From Candidatus Omnitrophota bacterium (GTDB taxonomy: Bacteria; Omnitrophota; Gorgyraeia; 1-14-0-20-64-10; JACQQZ01): 6,385 nucleotides of DNA. Below the pieces are notes generated by a model, which was not told where the DNA came from, did no database searches, and saw nothing but the letters and a program-made list of their open reading frames with translations. Location: positions 1-6,385 of the forward strand of contig JACQQZ010000070.1 of NCBI GenBank assembly GCA_016206755.1, read 5' to 3'. This document shows positions 1 to 5,687 of this stretch, in pieces. Made by a program: the position numbers and the translations under genes. How positions within the stretch are numbered: the stretch's first letter is position 1; each line of letters opens with the position of its first letter.

Positions 1-400
1 TCGCCGCCAACGCCGCCCCTCTGCGGTGCGCCATTTTCAAGACGCGTTGAATCAACCCGGGTGCGACCAAAGGCCGGGCGGCATCGTGGACAGCCACCAC
101 ATCGGCCGACTTGGAAACAGCCCGCAAACCGCAGTAAACCGAATCGGCCCGCGTTTTTCCGCCGGGAACAATGGCGCTGACTTTGCGGCACCGGTACTTC
201 TTCACCTGCTTCCAAGCGGCCTGAATGTCCTTCGGATGCGCGGCAATCACAATCTCGGCCACCTGGGGAACTGCTTCAAAAGCTTTGAGCGTCCAGATCA
301 GCATCGGGCGGCCATTGAGCTGGACGAACGGCTTGCGCTTCCCCGGGGAACGGAATCTTTTGCCCAACCCCGCCGCGGGGATAACGATGGCAGCGCGCAT
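1..400 (-). CDS. ispD: 2-C-methyl-D-erythritol 4-phosphate cytidylyltransferase, N-terminal part (runs off window)
   Basis: IspD joins CTP and 2-C-methyl-D-erythritol 4-phosphate to give CDP-methylerythritol, the third step of the cytoplasmic MEP isoprenoid pathway. The window holds the first 133 codons of a family usually about 230 residues long; the 3' end lies beyond base 1. Visible family motifs are the nucleotide-binding loop PAAGLGKRF (residues 8-16), the following basic KRKPF segment (21-25, containing the lysine expected to contact CTP), PGGKTRADSVYCGL (79-92), and VHDAARPLV (104-112). The ATG lies two bases after the TAG stop of the PIN-TRAM gene. No strong Shine-Dalgarno is seen, so translation is probably coupled to the upstream gene. 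The yacL-ispD order is familiar from Firmicutes. The identification is secure from the motifs; only completeness cannot be judged. Confidence 0.95.
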   Translation of the reverse strand, partial: MRAAIVIPAAGLGKRFRSPGKRKPFVQLNGRPMLIWTLKAFEAVPQVAEIVIAAHPKDIQAAWKQVKKYRCRKVSAIVPGGKTRADSVYCGLRAVSKSADVVAVHDAARPLVAPGLIQRVLKMAHRRGAALAA

Positions 401-402
401 CT

Positions 403-1428
403 CTAGCGGGAAGCCCGGGGAGCCGGTTTTTGACCGTTGCTTTCCGGTTTGGCAAAAATCATCCGGCCCGCCGCCGTCTGAAGCACGCTGGTCACCAAGA
501 CGCGGGCGGATTGCCCGATCATGCTGCGGCCGTTTTCGACGACCACCATCGTGCCGTCGTCCAAATAGGCCACCCCCTGGTTGTATTCTTTCCCCTCCTT
601 GATGACGCGGATTTCCAAAAGCTCTCCGGGCAACACCACCGGCTTGAGCGCATTGGCCAATTCGTTGATGTTGAGGACCCGCACGCCCTGCAGCTCCGCC
701 ACCTTGTTGAGGTTGTAGTCATTGGTCAGGACCTTGGCGCCCAAAACCTTCGCCAATTTCACCAGCTTGGCATCGACTTCGTTCAGATCCGGAAAATCTT
801 CCTCGTGAATTTTGACGTCCACGTTCGGAGTTTTCTGGAGCTTGCCCAAAATGTCCAGCCCGCGCCGTCCGCGGTTGCGCTTGATGGCGTCGGAAGAGTC
901 CGCGATCTGCTGCAACTCTTTGAGCACAAACCGCGGGATGACAAAACGCCCCTCGACAAATTTCGTCTGGCAAATGTCCGAGATTCTTCCGTCGATGATG
1001 ACGCTGGTATCGAGCAGCACGACGTCCTCCCGTTCGTCCTGACGCGCGAACTTCACATAGGGAATGATCACGTTGAACTCATCCCTCCCCCGCATCGCAA
1101 TGATCATGCCGAAGTAACAAAAGATGACCGTAATGGCGGTTTTGGCCGCCGCCATCGGCTGCGGGCTGATCGGAAGAAAACCAACCGAAGCGATGATCAT
1201 CTGGGACAGGATGAGGCCGAACAGAAGGCCGAAGACCGCCGCAGACAGCCCCCGGCTGGAAATGTTGCGCAAACCGAACTCAAGCCCAATGAGCACCAAT
1301 GCCCCGCCGGCGCCCACGAGCGCCCCCAGGGTTCCGGAGGCAGGGCCCGAATCCAACACAAACCCGAATTGCCGTCCAATGAGCATGCATAGGATGATAA
1401 AAAAAGCGCGAACGATAAGAATCGTCAT
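403..1428 (-). CDS. YacL-like membrane-anchored PIN-TRAM domain protein
   Basis: This 341-residue protein resembles Bacillus YacL, a PIN/TRAM protein. Four hydrophobic segments fill the N-terminus (about residues 3-17, 33-53, 61-85 and 96-112). A cytoplasmic PIN nuclease-fold domain follows (about 135-262). Its expected metal-binding acidic residues are all present: D140 in [12 protein letters not shown]171 in [14 protein letters not shown]219 in [10 protein letters not shown], and D237 in [12 protein letters not shown]. The conserved basic stretch [12 protein letters not shown] (183-194) is also present. A TRAM-type RNA-binding beta-barrel occupies about 265-330, and the tail is short and Lys/Arg/Pro-rich. 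By family, PIN domains are Mg2+-dependent ribonucleases and TRAM domains bind RNA; the substrate of this family is not known to me. The ATG has a GGGAG ribosome-binding site seven bases upstream. It follows the mlaD stop by 26 bases and sits two bases before ispD. A role for the protein in lipid transport is not implied by the neighbours. Confidence 0.9.
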   Translation of the reverse strand: MTILIVRAFFIILCMLIGRQFGFVLDSGPASGTLGALVGAGGALVLIGLEFGLRNISSRGLSAAVFGLLFGLILSQMIIASVGFLPISPQPMAAAKTAITVIFCYFGMIIAMRGRDEFNVIIPYVKFARQDEREDVVLLDTSVIIDGRISDICQTKFVEGRFVIPRFVLKELQQIADSSDAIKRNRGRRGLDILGKLQKTPNVDVKIHEEDFPDLNEVDAKLVKLAKVLGAKVLTNDYNLNKVAELQGVRVLNINELANALKPVVLPGELLEIRVIKEGKEYNQGVAYLDDGTMVVVENGRSMIGQSARVLVTSVLQTAAGRMIFAKPESNGQKPAPRASR

Positions 1429-1454
1429 CGTGAATCTCCCGGTTCAAAAACCAT

Positions 1455-2189
1455 TTACCGCTTCTTGCCCTCCCGCCCCCGGATAAAGAGTTTCCAGGGA
1501 TGGGCTTTGATGTCCTTGACGGTCTCCTGGACATCCCGATAAATTTCGTCCTCCATTAAAAATCGCCCCACGGTTCCTTTCCCGTACCGAATCGACTCCA
1601 AAATGGCATTCGTATGATCCAGCATGGTATTCAGGCGCGCCGTGGCTTCCTGGGAATTGGCCACCGTTCCTTTAAACGCGGCCCGCACCTCTTCATCCCC
1701 CACCACCGACTGCACGGAAGAAATCGTTTTGTTCAATTGAGCCACCACTTCATACCCGGTGTTCATAAAATCGGCCATGGCCACGGTGTCGCGCCCATGC
1801 AATTCTTCATTGTCCTTTAAAATACGGGCGTCGCGCGACCCCGGAATCACTTCGAGATACTTTTCCCCGATCAAACCGGACGTGTTGACGTAAGCCACCG
1901 CATCTTCTTCGATTTTGACGTTATCGCGCAGCCAAATCAGCAGCTCCGCCCGGGTTACCGCTTGGGATTCATCAAAAGAAACGGTCACCTTGCGAACCTC
2001 CCCCACATCCACGCCCGCCAAGCGGACCGGCGCGCCGACGCCGATGCCGCCGGCCGAGTGGAACAGGACTTTGACGCGATAGCCGGGTGAGAAGCCATAA
2101 AAATCGCTGATCGAAAATACGATGACGGTCAGCAGCACGAATGCGATGAATACGAACAATCCGACTTTCACTTCCCGCGTGGCTTGCAT
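1455..2189 (-). CDS. mlaD: MlaD-type MCE-domain lipid-transport protein
   Basis: This is the periplasmic substrate-binding subunit of an MCE ABC transporter. In known systems MlaD is anchored by one helix in the inner membrane and forms a hexameric ring that passes phospholipid to or from the MlaFE core. The 244-residue product has an N-terminal membrane helix (about residues 9-28) after REVKVG, and an MCE/MlaD domain (about 36-118) with the typical GGIGVGAPVRLAGVDVGEV and SGLIGEKYLEVIPG stretches. A predicted helical region follows, ending in a GTVGRFLMEDEIYRDVQETV...HPWKLF segment that I recognise from other MlaD-like proteins. The frame is open upstream to an ATG at 2270, which overlaps mlaF by 68 bases. 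I chose the ATG at 2189 because REVKVGLF should be near the N-terminus and because GAGGGGGTGA lies just upstream with good spacing. mlaF ends 13 bases before it. Confidence 0.93.
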   Translation of the reverse strand: MQATREVKVGLFVFIAFVLLTVIVFSISDFYGFSPGYRVKVLFHSAGGIGVGAPVRLAGVDVGEVRKVTVSFDESQAVTRAELLIWLRDNVKIEEDAVAYVNTSGLIGEKYLEVIPGSRDARILKDNEELHGRDTVAMADFMNTGYEVVAQLNKTISSVQSVVGDEEVRAAFKGTVANSQEATARLNTMLDHTNAILESIRYGKGTVGRFLMEDEIYRDVQETVKDIKAHPWKLFIRGREGKKR

Positions 2190-2204
2190 TGATCTCACCC
2201 CCTC
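2190..2204 (-). promoter_or_regulatory. Shine-Dalgarno site that fixes the mlaD start
   Basis: On the minus strand GAGGGGGTGAG precedes the ATG at 2189. It is strongly complementary to the 16S rRNA 3' end, with eight bases between the G-run and the ATG. It overlaps the mlaF TGA stop, so termination and initiation sites are adjacent. It argues against the longer ATG start at 2270. Confidence 0.8.
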
Positions 2205-2976
2205 ATCCGATAAAAGTTCGCCGTTTCGGCTGATCTGCCGTAATGGGTCCTTCCGCTTCGCCGCGAACAAACTGCCGGACCACAGGATTGCCGGTGGACT
2301 GAATTTGCTCGGGGGTCCCGGTCGCGATGATGCGTCCCTCGTACATCATGGCGATTCGCGTGGCCACTTTATACGCGCTGACCATATCGTGAGTGACCAG
2401 AACAACCGTTACCTTCAAGCGCTCGTGCAACGTCTTGACCAGCTTGTTGATCACATCCGCCATGACAGGATCGATGCCGGTGGTCGGCTCATCGAACAAG
2501 AGGATGTCCGGCCGGATGGCCAGGGCCCGGGCGATTCCGACGCGCTTGCGCATCCCCCCGGAAAGCTCCGCCGGTTTCAAATTTTCGATATCGGCCAAAC
2601 CGACCAGCGAAAGACACTCCGTGATGCGCCGCCGGACTTCTCCTTCCGGAAACAGGCGGTGTTCGCGAAGCGCAAAACCGACGTTTTCTCCCACCGTCAT
2701 GGAGTCAAACAGCGCGGCGCCCTGAAACACCATGCCGAACCGCATGCGCAATTTTTGAAGCTCGGGGCCTTCGATTTTCGTGACGTCTTTTCCGTCGACG
2801 ATCACCTGGCCGCTGTCAGGCCGCATCAATCCCAGGACATGCTTCAGCAGGACCGATTTACCGCAGCCGCTCCGGCCGATGATGACCATCGTTTCGCCGG
2901 TCTGGACGGTCAAGTTCAGATTGTCCAAAACCGCGTGCGATCCGAATGCCTTGCACAGATTGATGATTTCAATCAC
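2203..2976 (-). CDS. mlaF: MlaF-type ABC transporter ATP-binding protein
   Basis: This is the cytoplasmic ATPase that powers the MCE lipid transporter by docking on MlaE. The 257-residue length fits the family. Motifs in order: Walker A GRSGCGKS (residues 34-41), Q-loop FQGAALFDSMTVGEN with Q85 (84-98), ABC signature LSGGMRKR (138-145), Walker B ILLFDE (158-163) followed by PTTGIDP, and the H-loop histidine H196 in LVTHDM. The GAALFDS Q-loop and the LSGGMRKRVGIARA signature are typical of MlaF/Mkl ATPases rather than of general importers. The start is GTG, with CAGGTGAT seven bases upstream (counted from AGG). An upstream ATG at 2981 is out of frame and hits a stop after two codons. The RBS and the first two bases of the start codon lie in the 3' arm of a strong hairpin beginning at the mlaE stop, which suggests translation depends on mlaE. 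Confidence 0.95.
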   Translation of the reverse strand: MIEIINLCKAFGSHAVLDNLNLTVQTGETMVIIGRSGCGKSVLLKHVLGLMRPDSGQVIVDGKDVTKIEGPELQKLRMRFGMVFQGAALFDSMTVGENVGFALREHRLFPEGEVRRRITECLSLVGLADIENLKPAELSGGMRKRVGIARALAIRPDILLFDEPTTGIDPVMADVINKLVKTLHERLKVTVVLVTHDMVSAYKVATRIAMMYEGRIIATGTPEQIQSTGNPVVRQFVRGEAEGPITADQPKRRTFIG

Positions 2977-3016
2977 CCCATCACCTGCCCTGTCCGTTGA
3001 AAGCAGGTGACGGGGT
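2975..3016 (-). promoter_or_regulatory. RNA hairpin in the mlaE-mlaF junction sequestering the mlaF start
   Basis: In the transcript, the arm 3016-3003 (ACCCCGTCACCTGC) pairs with 2988-2975 (GCAGGTGATGGGGT). This gives a 14-bp stem with one G-U pair (3011 with 2980) and a 14-base loop. The 5' arm begins with the A of the mlaE TGA stop. The 3' arm contains the mlaF Shine-Dalgarno (CAGGTGAT) and the G and U of its GTG start. No U-tract follows, so it does not look like a terminator. A ribosome terminating on mlaE would be expected to open the stem and expose the mlaF start; that role is inferred. Confidence 0.6.
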
Positions 3017-3786
3017 CATGGGAACACGAAGTAGAAGATCGCCGTCGACAAACAATCGGCTGCGACGATCATGATAAATGAAATGACCACCGCCAGCGTG
3101 GTCGCCCGGCCCACACCCTCGGCCCCTCCGCTGGTTTCAAACCCTTCGTAGCAAGCCACGGTGGCAACGATCATCGAAAAAACACCGGCCTTCACCAAAC
3201 CGGTCATGATGTCCTTGATCTGAATGACGTCCCACGTCATGCGCATGTACAAGGTCGGCGTCACGCCCAGCTTGTAAACGCCGATGAGATAACCCCCAAA
3301 GATGCCGATCACATCGGAATACAGCGTCAGCAGCGGCAGCATGATCAAAAGCGCCACGAATCGAGGCGCGACCAGGTATTGAATGGGGTTTGTCGCCAAG
3401 GATTCCAGCGCATCGATTTGTTCGGTCACCCTCATGGTGCCGATCTCTGCGGTGATGGCGGCGCCGACGCGTCCTGTCACGACCAGAGCCGTCAGCACCG
3501 GCCCCAATTCCCGAACCATCGAAAGCCCGACGATGCTGGAGATGTAAGACTCCGCTCCGATTTGCTGCAGCTGATAGGCCGTCTGCAATCCCAAGACCAT
3601 CCCGGTAAACAAACCGGTCATGGCCACGATCGGAAAGCTGTCCACGCCGATCTTTTCCATCTGCTCGACGATCAGCGTCCGCCGGAACGGCGGCACAAAA
3701 AGACCGGCCACGGTCTGGGCGAGCAGGATGGAAGTGCCTCCCGCATACTGGAAGAACAACAGCAGCCGCTCTCCCAAGCGCCCCAA
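3016..3786 (-). CDS. mlaE: MlaE-type ABC transporter permease
   Basis: This is the integral inner-membrane permease of the MCE/Mla phospholipid transporter; two copies normally pair with two MlaF ATPases beneath an MlaD ring. The 256-residue product matches the family length (about 260). An amphipathic N-terminal helix (roughly 5-22) is followed by several membrane segments (about 49-70, 88-110, 140-175, 195-215 and 230-254). The family-defining stretch from VRELGPVLTAL through GRVGAAITAEIGTMRVTEQIDAL lies at 91-127. Its E114 and E122 and the TEQI turn form the cytoplasmic coupling region that meets the ATPase. The start is uncertain: no in-frame ATG or GTG lies between the preceding in-frame stop (3841-3843) and the conserved region. 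TTG at 3786 is the first usual alternative start, with no clear ribosome-binding site, and other TTG codons occur at 3777 and 3759. The AsmA-like gene ends 25 bases upstream. Confidence 0.93.
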   Translation of the reverse strand: MGRLGERLLLFFQYAGGTSILLAQTVAGLFVPPFRRTLIVEQMEKIGVDSFPIVAMTGLFTGMVLGLQTAYQLQQIGAESYISSIVGLSMVRELGPVLTALVVTGRVGAAITAEIGTMRVTEQIDALESLATNPIQYLVAPRFVALLIMLPLLTLYSDVIGIFGGYLIGVYKLGVTPTLYMRMTWDVIQIKDIMTGLVKAGVFSMIVATVACYEGFETSGGAEGVGRATTLAVVISFIMIVAADCLSTAIFYFVFP

Positions 3787-3811
3787 GATCTGCTGAATGG
3801 ATTGGGCGGTC

Positions 3812-5527
3812 TCAAAATTTGACTTGATGCTCCACCCCCATCAATTTATCCTCTCCTTGCTTGCGGTATTTCAACTTTGTTTTTTGGCCGTCCGTTCCCA
3901 GAATTTTTAACCCGACATCCACTTCTTCGCTGGGAACGCTCTCGGGCGAAACTTCCGCGTCCAGGGTCCGGCGAACCGCAATCCGAGGTTCCGCAGCTTT
4001 TTCCGGCGTTTCAGCGGCTTTGGTTTTCTGAAAAGGAGTAAGCCGGACCTGTCCAAACACGCTTTGCGTTCCCAGCTTCGACACATCCAGGGCGCCTTCC
4101 AAAATCAGCATCTCGCTGCCCCCGTTCTGAATCCGGGAATCTAAAAAGCGAACGACCGAACCCTCTCCTTCAAAATTAACGATGGCGATTTCAAAAGGCG
4201 TCCGGCCGATTTTTCCATCCCGGCCGGTCAAGTAACCTTTCATCCGCACGGCGTCCAAAGAACCGGACAATTGAATCTGCCCGTTGACCAACCCGGACGC
4301 CAGCGGGGCTTTGCCCGGCTCGATCGTGGCGGCGATTTGACCGATGTCGGCTCCCGTGATGTCGAGGATCAGATGCAAGGCATGGGGCGGAGGAATACCA
4401 ATCGATCCCGACAAGCGGTACGCGGCCCCCAAGGCGAACGATCGAAGATGCAGCGTGTCTTTTGTCAATGACCAGAAACCGGAGAGCTCTCCAAACGACC
4501 TGCGATTGAGGGCCGTTCCGAAGGTGCTCGCCGTTCCTTCCAGACCTTTTCCGCTTTCTGAAAGTTTCGCCGTCAGCCGCGCCGTTGTTGTCATGCTCAC
4601 CGGACCCAAGGGAAAATCGCCGATCACCAGCTCGCATTGCGGCCGTTGCCATTTGCCCCGGCTGCGAATCACGATCTGCTTTCCGCCCGGCCCCAAAACG
4701 GTAACGCCCCACTGCTGTTCCATAAAATCCAGGAAAGCCGTGGCGGCTTGGAAAGCGCCCGCCTGGACGTCAGCGGCCTCCACGCGGTGAGGTAAGAATT
4801 TGACGTGCCCAAACAACGGCACGCGGCCTTCCTCCGCCGGCTGCCAGTATCCGGTCAACGCGGAACCTTGCGCGTTGCCGTCAATTTCCAACTGTCCGGA
4901 AAATTTCGGGTGGGCCAATCGAAAATCCAACGCCCACTGCGGATGCGTCTTAAAATTTCCGATCTCGCCTTGAACGCGCAAATCTGCGTCCAGCGCTTGA
5001 ACATGCGCGCGGCGAATGAGAATCCTTTGGCCGTCATACTGCGCATCCGCTGAGCCATGATGAAACAACGACGCCAGCCCAGGGACGCTCACATGCCCGT
5101 CGTCAACAAAAATTTGGACCGGTTTGATCCATTTTTGCGATGAAGACGCCGCCAGCGCCGCGGGGAGGGTCTCAGGGGCATCCCCTTGGGTCAGAATCAA
5201 ATGCGGGCTTTGAAGCGTCACTTGTCCGACGGAATCCCAGCGGCGGGAAAAGAGGTCTTTCCATTCATACTGCAGCAGAAGGCGAGAAACGGCCAACCGG
5301 GGTTGACCTGTTGAAGGCGTCACCCGGAGATCGGAAACCACCACGCCGGCCCATGGCGTGACCCAGGCCCACCCGTAGCGCACTTCGCATCCTATGCTCT
5401 CGGAAATTTTCCTTTCGATCATGGGACGGACGCTGATGAGGAGCAGCCATGACACAGCGACCGCCGCCGCCGAAAAAGCGATTCCGGCAGCAAGGGCCGA
5501 CCCCACCCACCGAAGCAACTTAAGCAT
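3812..5527 (-). CDS. AsmA-like membrane-anchored protein
   Basis: This 571-residue protein starts with a short basic segment and one membrane helix (about residues 7-33), consistent with an inner-membrane anchor and a periplasmic body. The next part (about 36-115) has the pattern seen in AsmA/TamB/YhdP-type proteins: VVVSDLRVTP, then LAVSRLLLQYEWKDLF, then VTLQSPHLIL. The remainder is mostly short alternating beta segments. A late block of the type GLVNGQIQLSGSLDAVRMKGYLTGRDGKIG (about residues 410-440) resembles the C-terminal AsmA repeat. The tail from about residue 490 is charged and Glu/Lys/Pro-rich. AsmA-like proteins are thought to bridge the periplasm and move or regulate phospholipid, which agrees with mlaE, mlaF and mlaD directly downstream. 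ATG 5527 is the first possible start, since a TAA lies 15 bases upstream in frame. A weak AGG lies six bases before it. The start codon sits inside a 46-bp direct repeat. I do not recognise a specific gene name. Confidence 0.75.
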   Translation of the reverse strand: MLKLLRWVGSALAAGIAFSAAAVAVSWLLLISVRPMIERKISESIGCEVRYGWAWVTPWAGVVVSDLRVTPSTGQPRLAVSRLLLQYEWKDLFSRRWDSVGQVTLQSPHLILTQGDAPETLPAALAASSSQKWIKPVQIFVDDGHVSVPGLASLFHHGSADAQYDGQRILIRRAHVQALDADLRVQGEIGNFKTHPQWALDFRLAHPKFSGQLEIDGNAQGSALTGYWQPAEEGRVPLFGHVKFLPHRVEAADVQAGAFQAATAFLDFMEQQWGVTVLGPGGKQIVIRSRGKWQRPQCELVIGDFPLGPVSMTTTARLTAKLSESGKGLEGTASTFGTALNRRSFGELSGFWSLTKDTLHLRSFALGAAYRLSGSIGIPPPHALHLILDITGADIGQIAATIEPGKAPLASGLVNGQIQLSGSLDAVRMKGYLTGRDGKIGRTPFEIAIVNFEGEGSVVRFLDSRIQNGGSEMLILEGALDVSKLGTQSVFGQVRLTPFQKTKAAETPEKAAEPRIAVRRTLDAEVSPESVPSEEVDVGLKILGTDGQKTKLKYRKQGEDKLMGVEHQVKF

Positions 5528-5566
5528 CCGGCGCCTGTTTTACGACGACGCGGAAACCGGCTCGTA
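5521..5566. repeat. 46-bp direct repeat, copy at the asmA-like start
   Basis: This segment repeats at 5642-5687 with one mismatch (5552 G against 5673 T, plus strand); the two copies are offset by 121 bases. Read on the minus strand it contains a duplicate of the last codons and TAA stop of clpC (no longer in frame with clpC), then the AGGCGCCGG leader and the ATGCTTA start of the AsmA-like gene. Sequence similarity stops abruptly at both ends. Confidence 0.9.
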
Positions 5567-5641
5567 CTACGCCTCCTCCTCGCGCCTTGCGCGGCTGGCA
5601 AATCCACCCAGCGCGGCCACGGGAGGTTCTGAAAGGCGCTC
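5567..5641. other. 75-bp GC-rich hairpin-forming segment between the two direct repeats
   Basis: This is the only unexplained stretch in the window. It contains an inverted repeat, GCGCCTT at 5582-5588 against AAGGCGC at 5633-5639 (plus strand). Inside that is a smaller stem, GCTGG at 5594-5598 against CCAGC at 5608-5612. On the minus strand it ends with a purine run, GAGGAGGAGG, that resembles a ribosome-binding site but has no start codon at a useful distance. No clear promoter or U-tract terminator is seen. A 42-codon reading frame (5648-5520) crosses it from the repeated ATG, but nothing supports its being a gene. It could be a small interspersed element or a remnant of a duplication. Confidence 0.55.
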
Positions 5642-5687
5642 TAAGCATCCGGCGCCTGTTTTACGACGACGCTGAAACCGGCTCGTA
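5642..5687. repeat. 46-bp direct repeat, copy at the clpC 3' end
   Basis: This is the partner of 5521-5566 with one mismatch. Here the repeat is functional as the end of clpC: on the minus strand it encodes the last residues YEPVSASS and the TAA stop, then twelve bases, then ATGCTTA, which duplicates the start of the AsmA-like gene and leads instead into a 42-codon frame. Each gene therefore keeps an intact copy of its boundary, as expected for an insertion or duplication event rather than a deletion. Confidence 0.9.

Noticed and set aside
430..1392. A 320-codon plus-strand open frame opposite the PIN-TRAM gene
   Set aside because: It is antisense to a clearly recognisable domain protein, has His/Arg/Asp-rich low-complexity composition and no recognisable motif. 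It is a shadow produced by GC-rich codon use.
1425..1454. Nine-codon frame between mlaD and the PIN-TRAM gene, with an ATGA overlap at the PIN-TRAM start
   Set aside because: The geometry resembles a reinitiation bridge, but the frame is very short and its ATG lies directly after the mlaD stop with no separate ribosome-binding site. The PIN-TRAM gene has its own GGGAG site, so chance is the simpler explanation.
2190..2270. Extended MlaD N-terminus from an ATG at 2270
   Set aside because: It would overlap mlaF by 68 bases and place a 27-residue charged extension before the membrane helix. The ATG at 2189 has a strong Shine-Dalgarno and normal spacing.
2122..3000. A 292-codon plus-strand open frame opposite mlaF
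   Set aside because: It lies antisense to an ATPase with every ABC motif intact; its translation is rich in His, Asp and Arg and resembles no family I know.
2975..3016. Intrinsic terminator between mlaE and mlaF
   Set aside because: The stem is strong but is followed directly by coding sequence of mlaF with no U-tract, and ending transcription between two subunits of one transporter would make little sense.
5567..5580. GAGGAGGAGG run on the minus strand as a ribosome-binding site
   Set aside because: No ATG, GTG or TTG lies at a usable distance downstream; the next real start is about 40 bases away and has its own weak site.
5394..5675. A 93-codon plus-strand open frame spanning the repeat region
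   Set aside because: It runs antisense to the AsmA-like start and clpC end, passes through both repeat copies, and has no recognisable domain. It is explained by the repeat and GC-rich composition.
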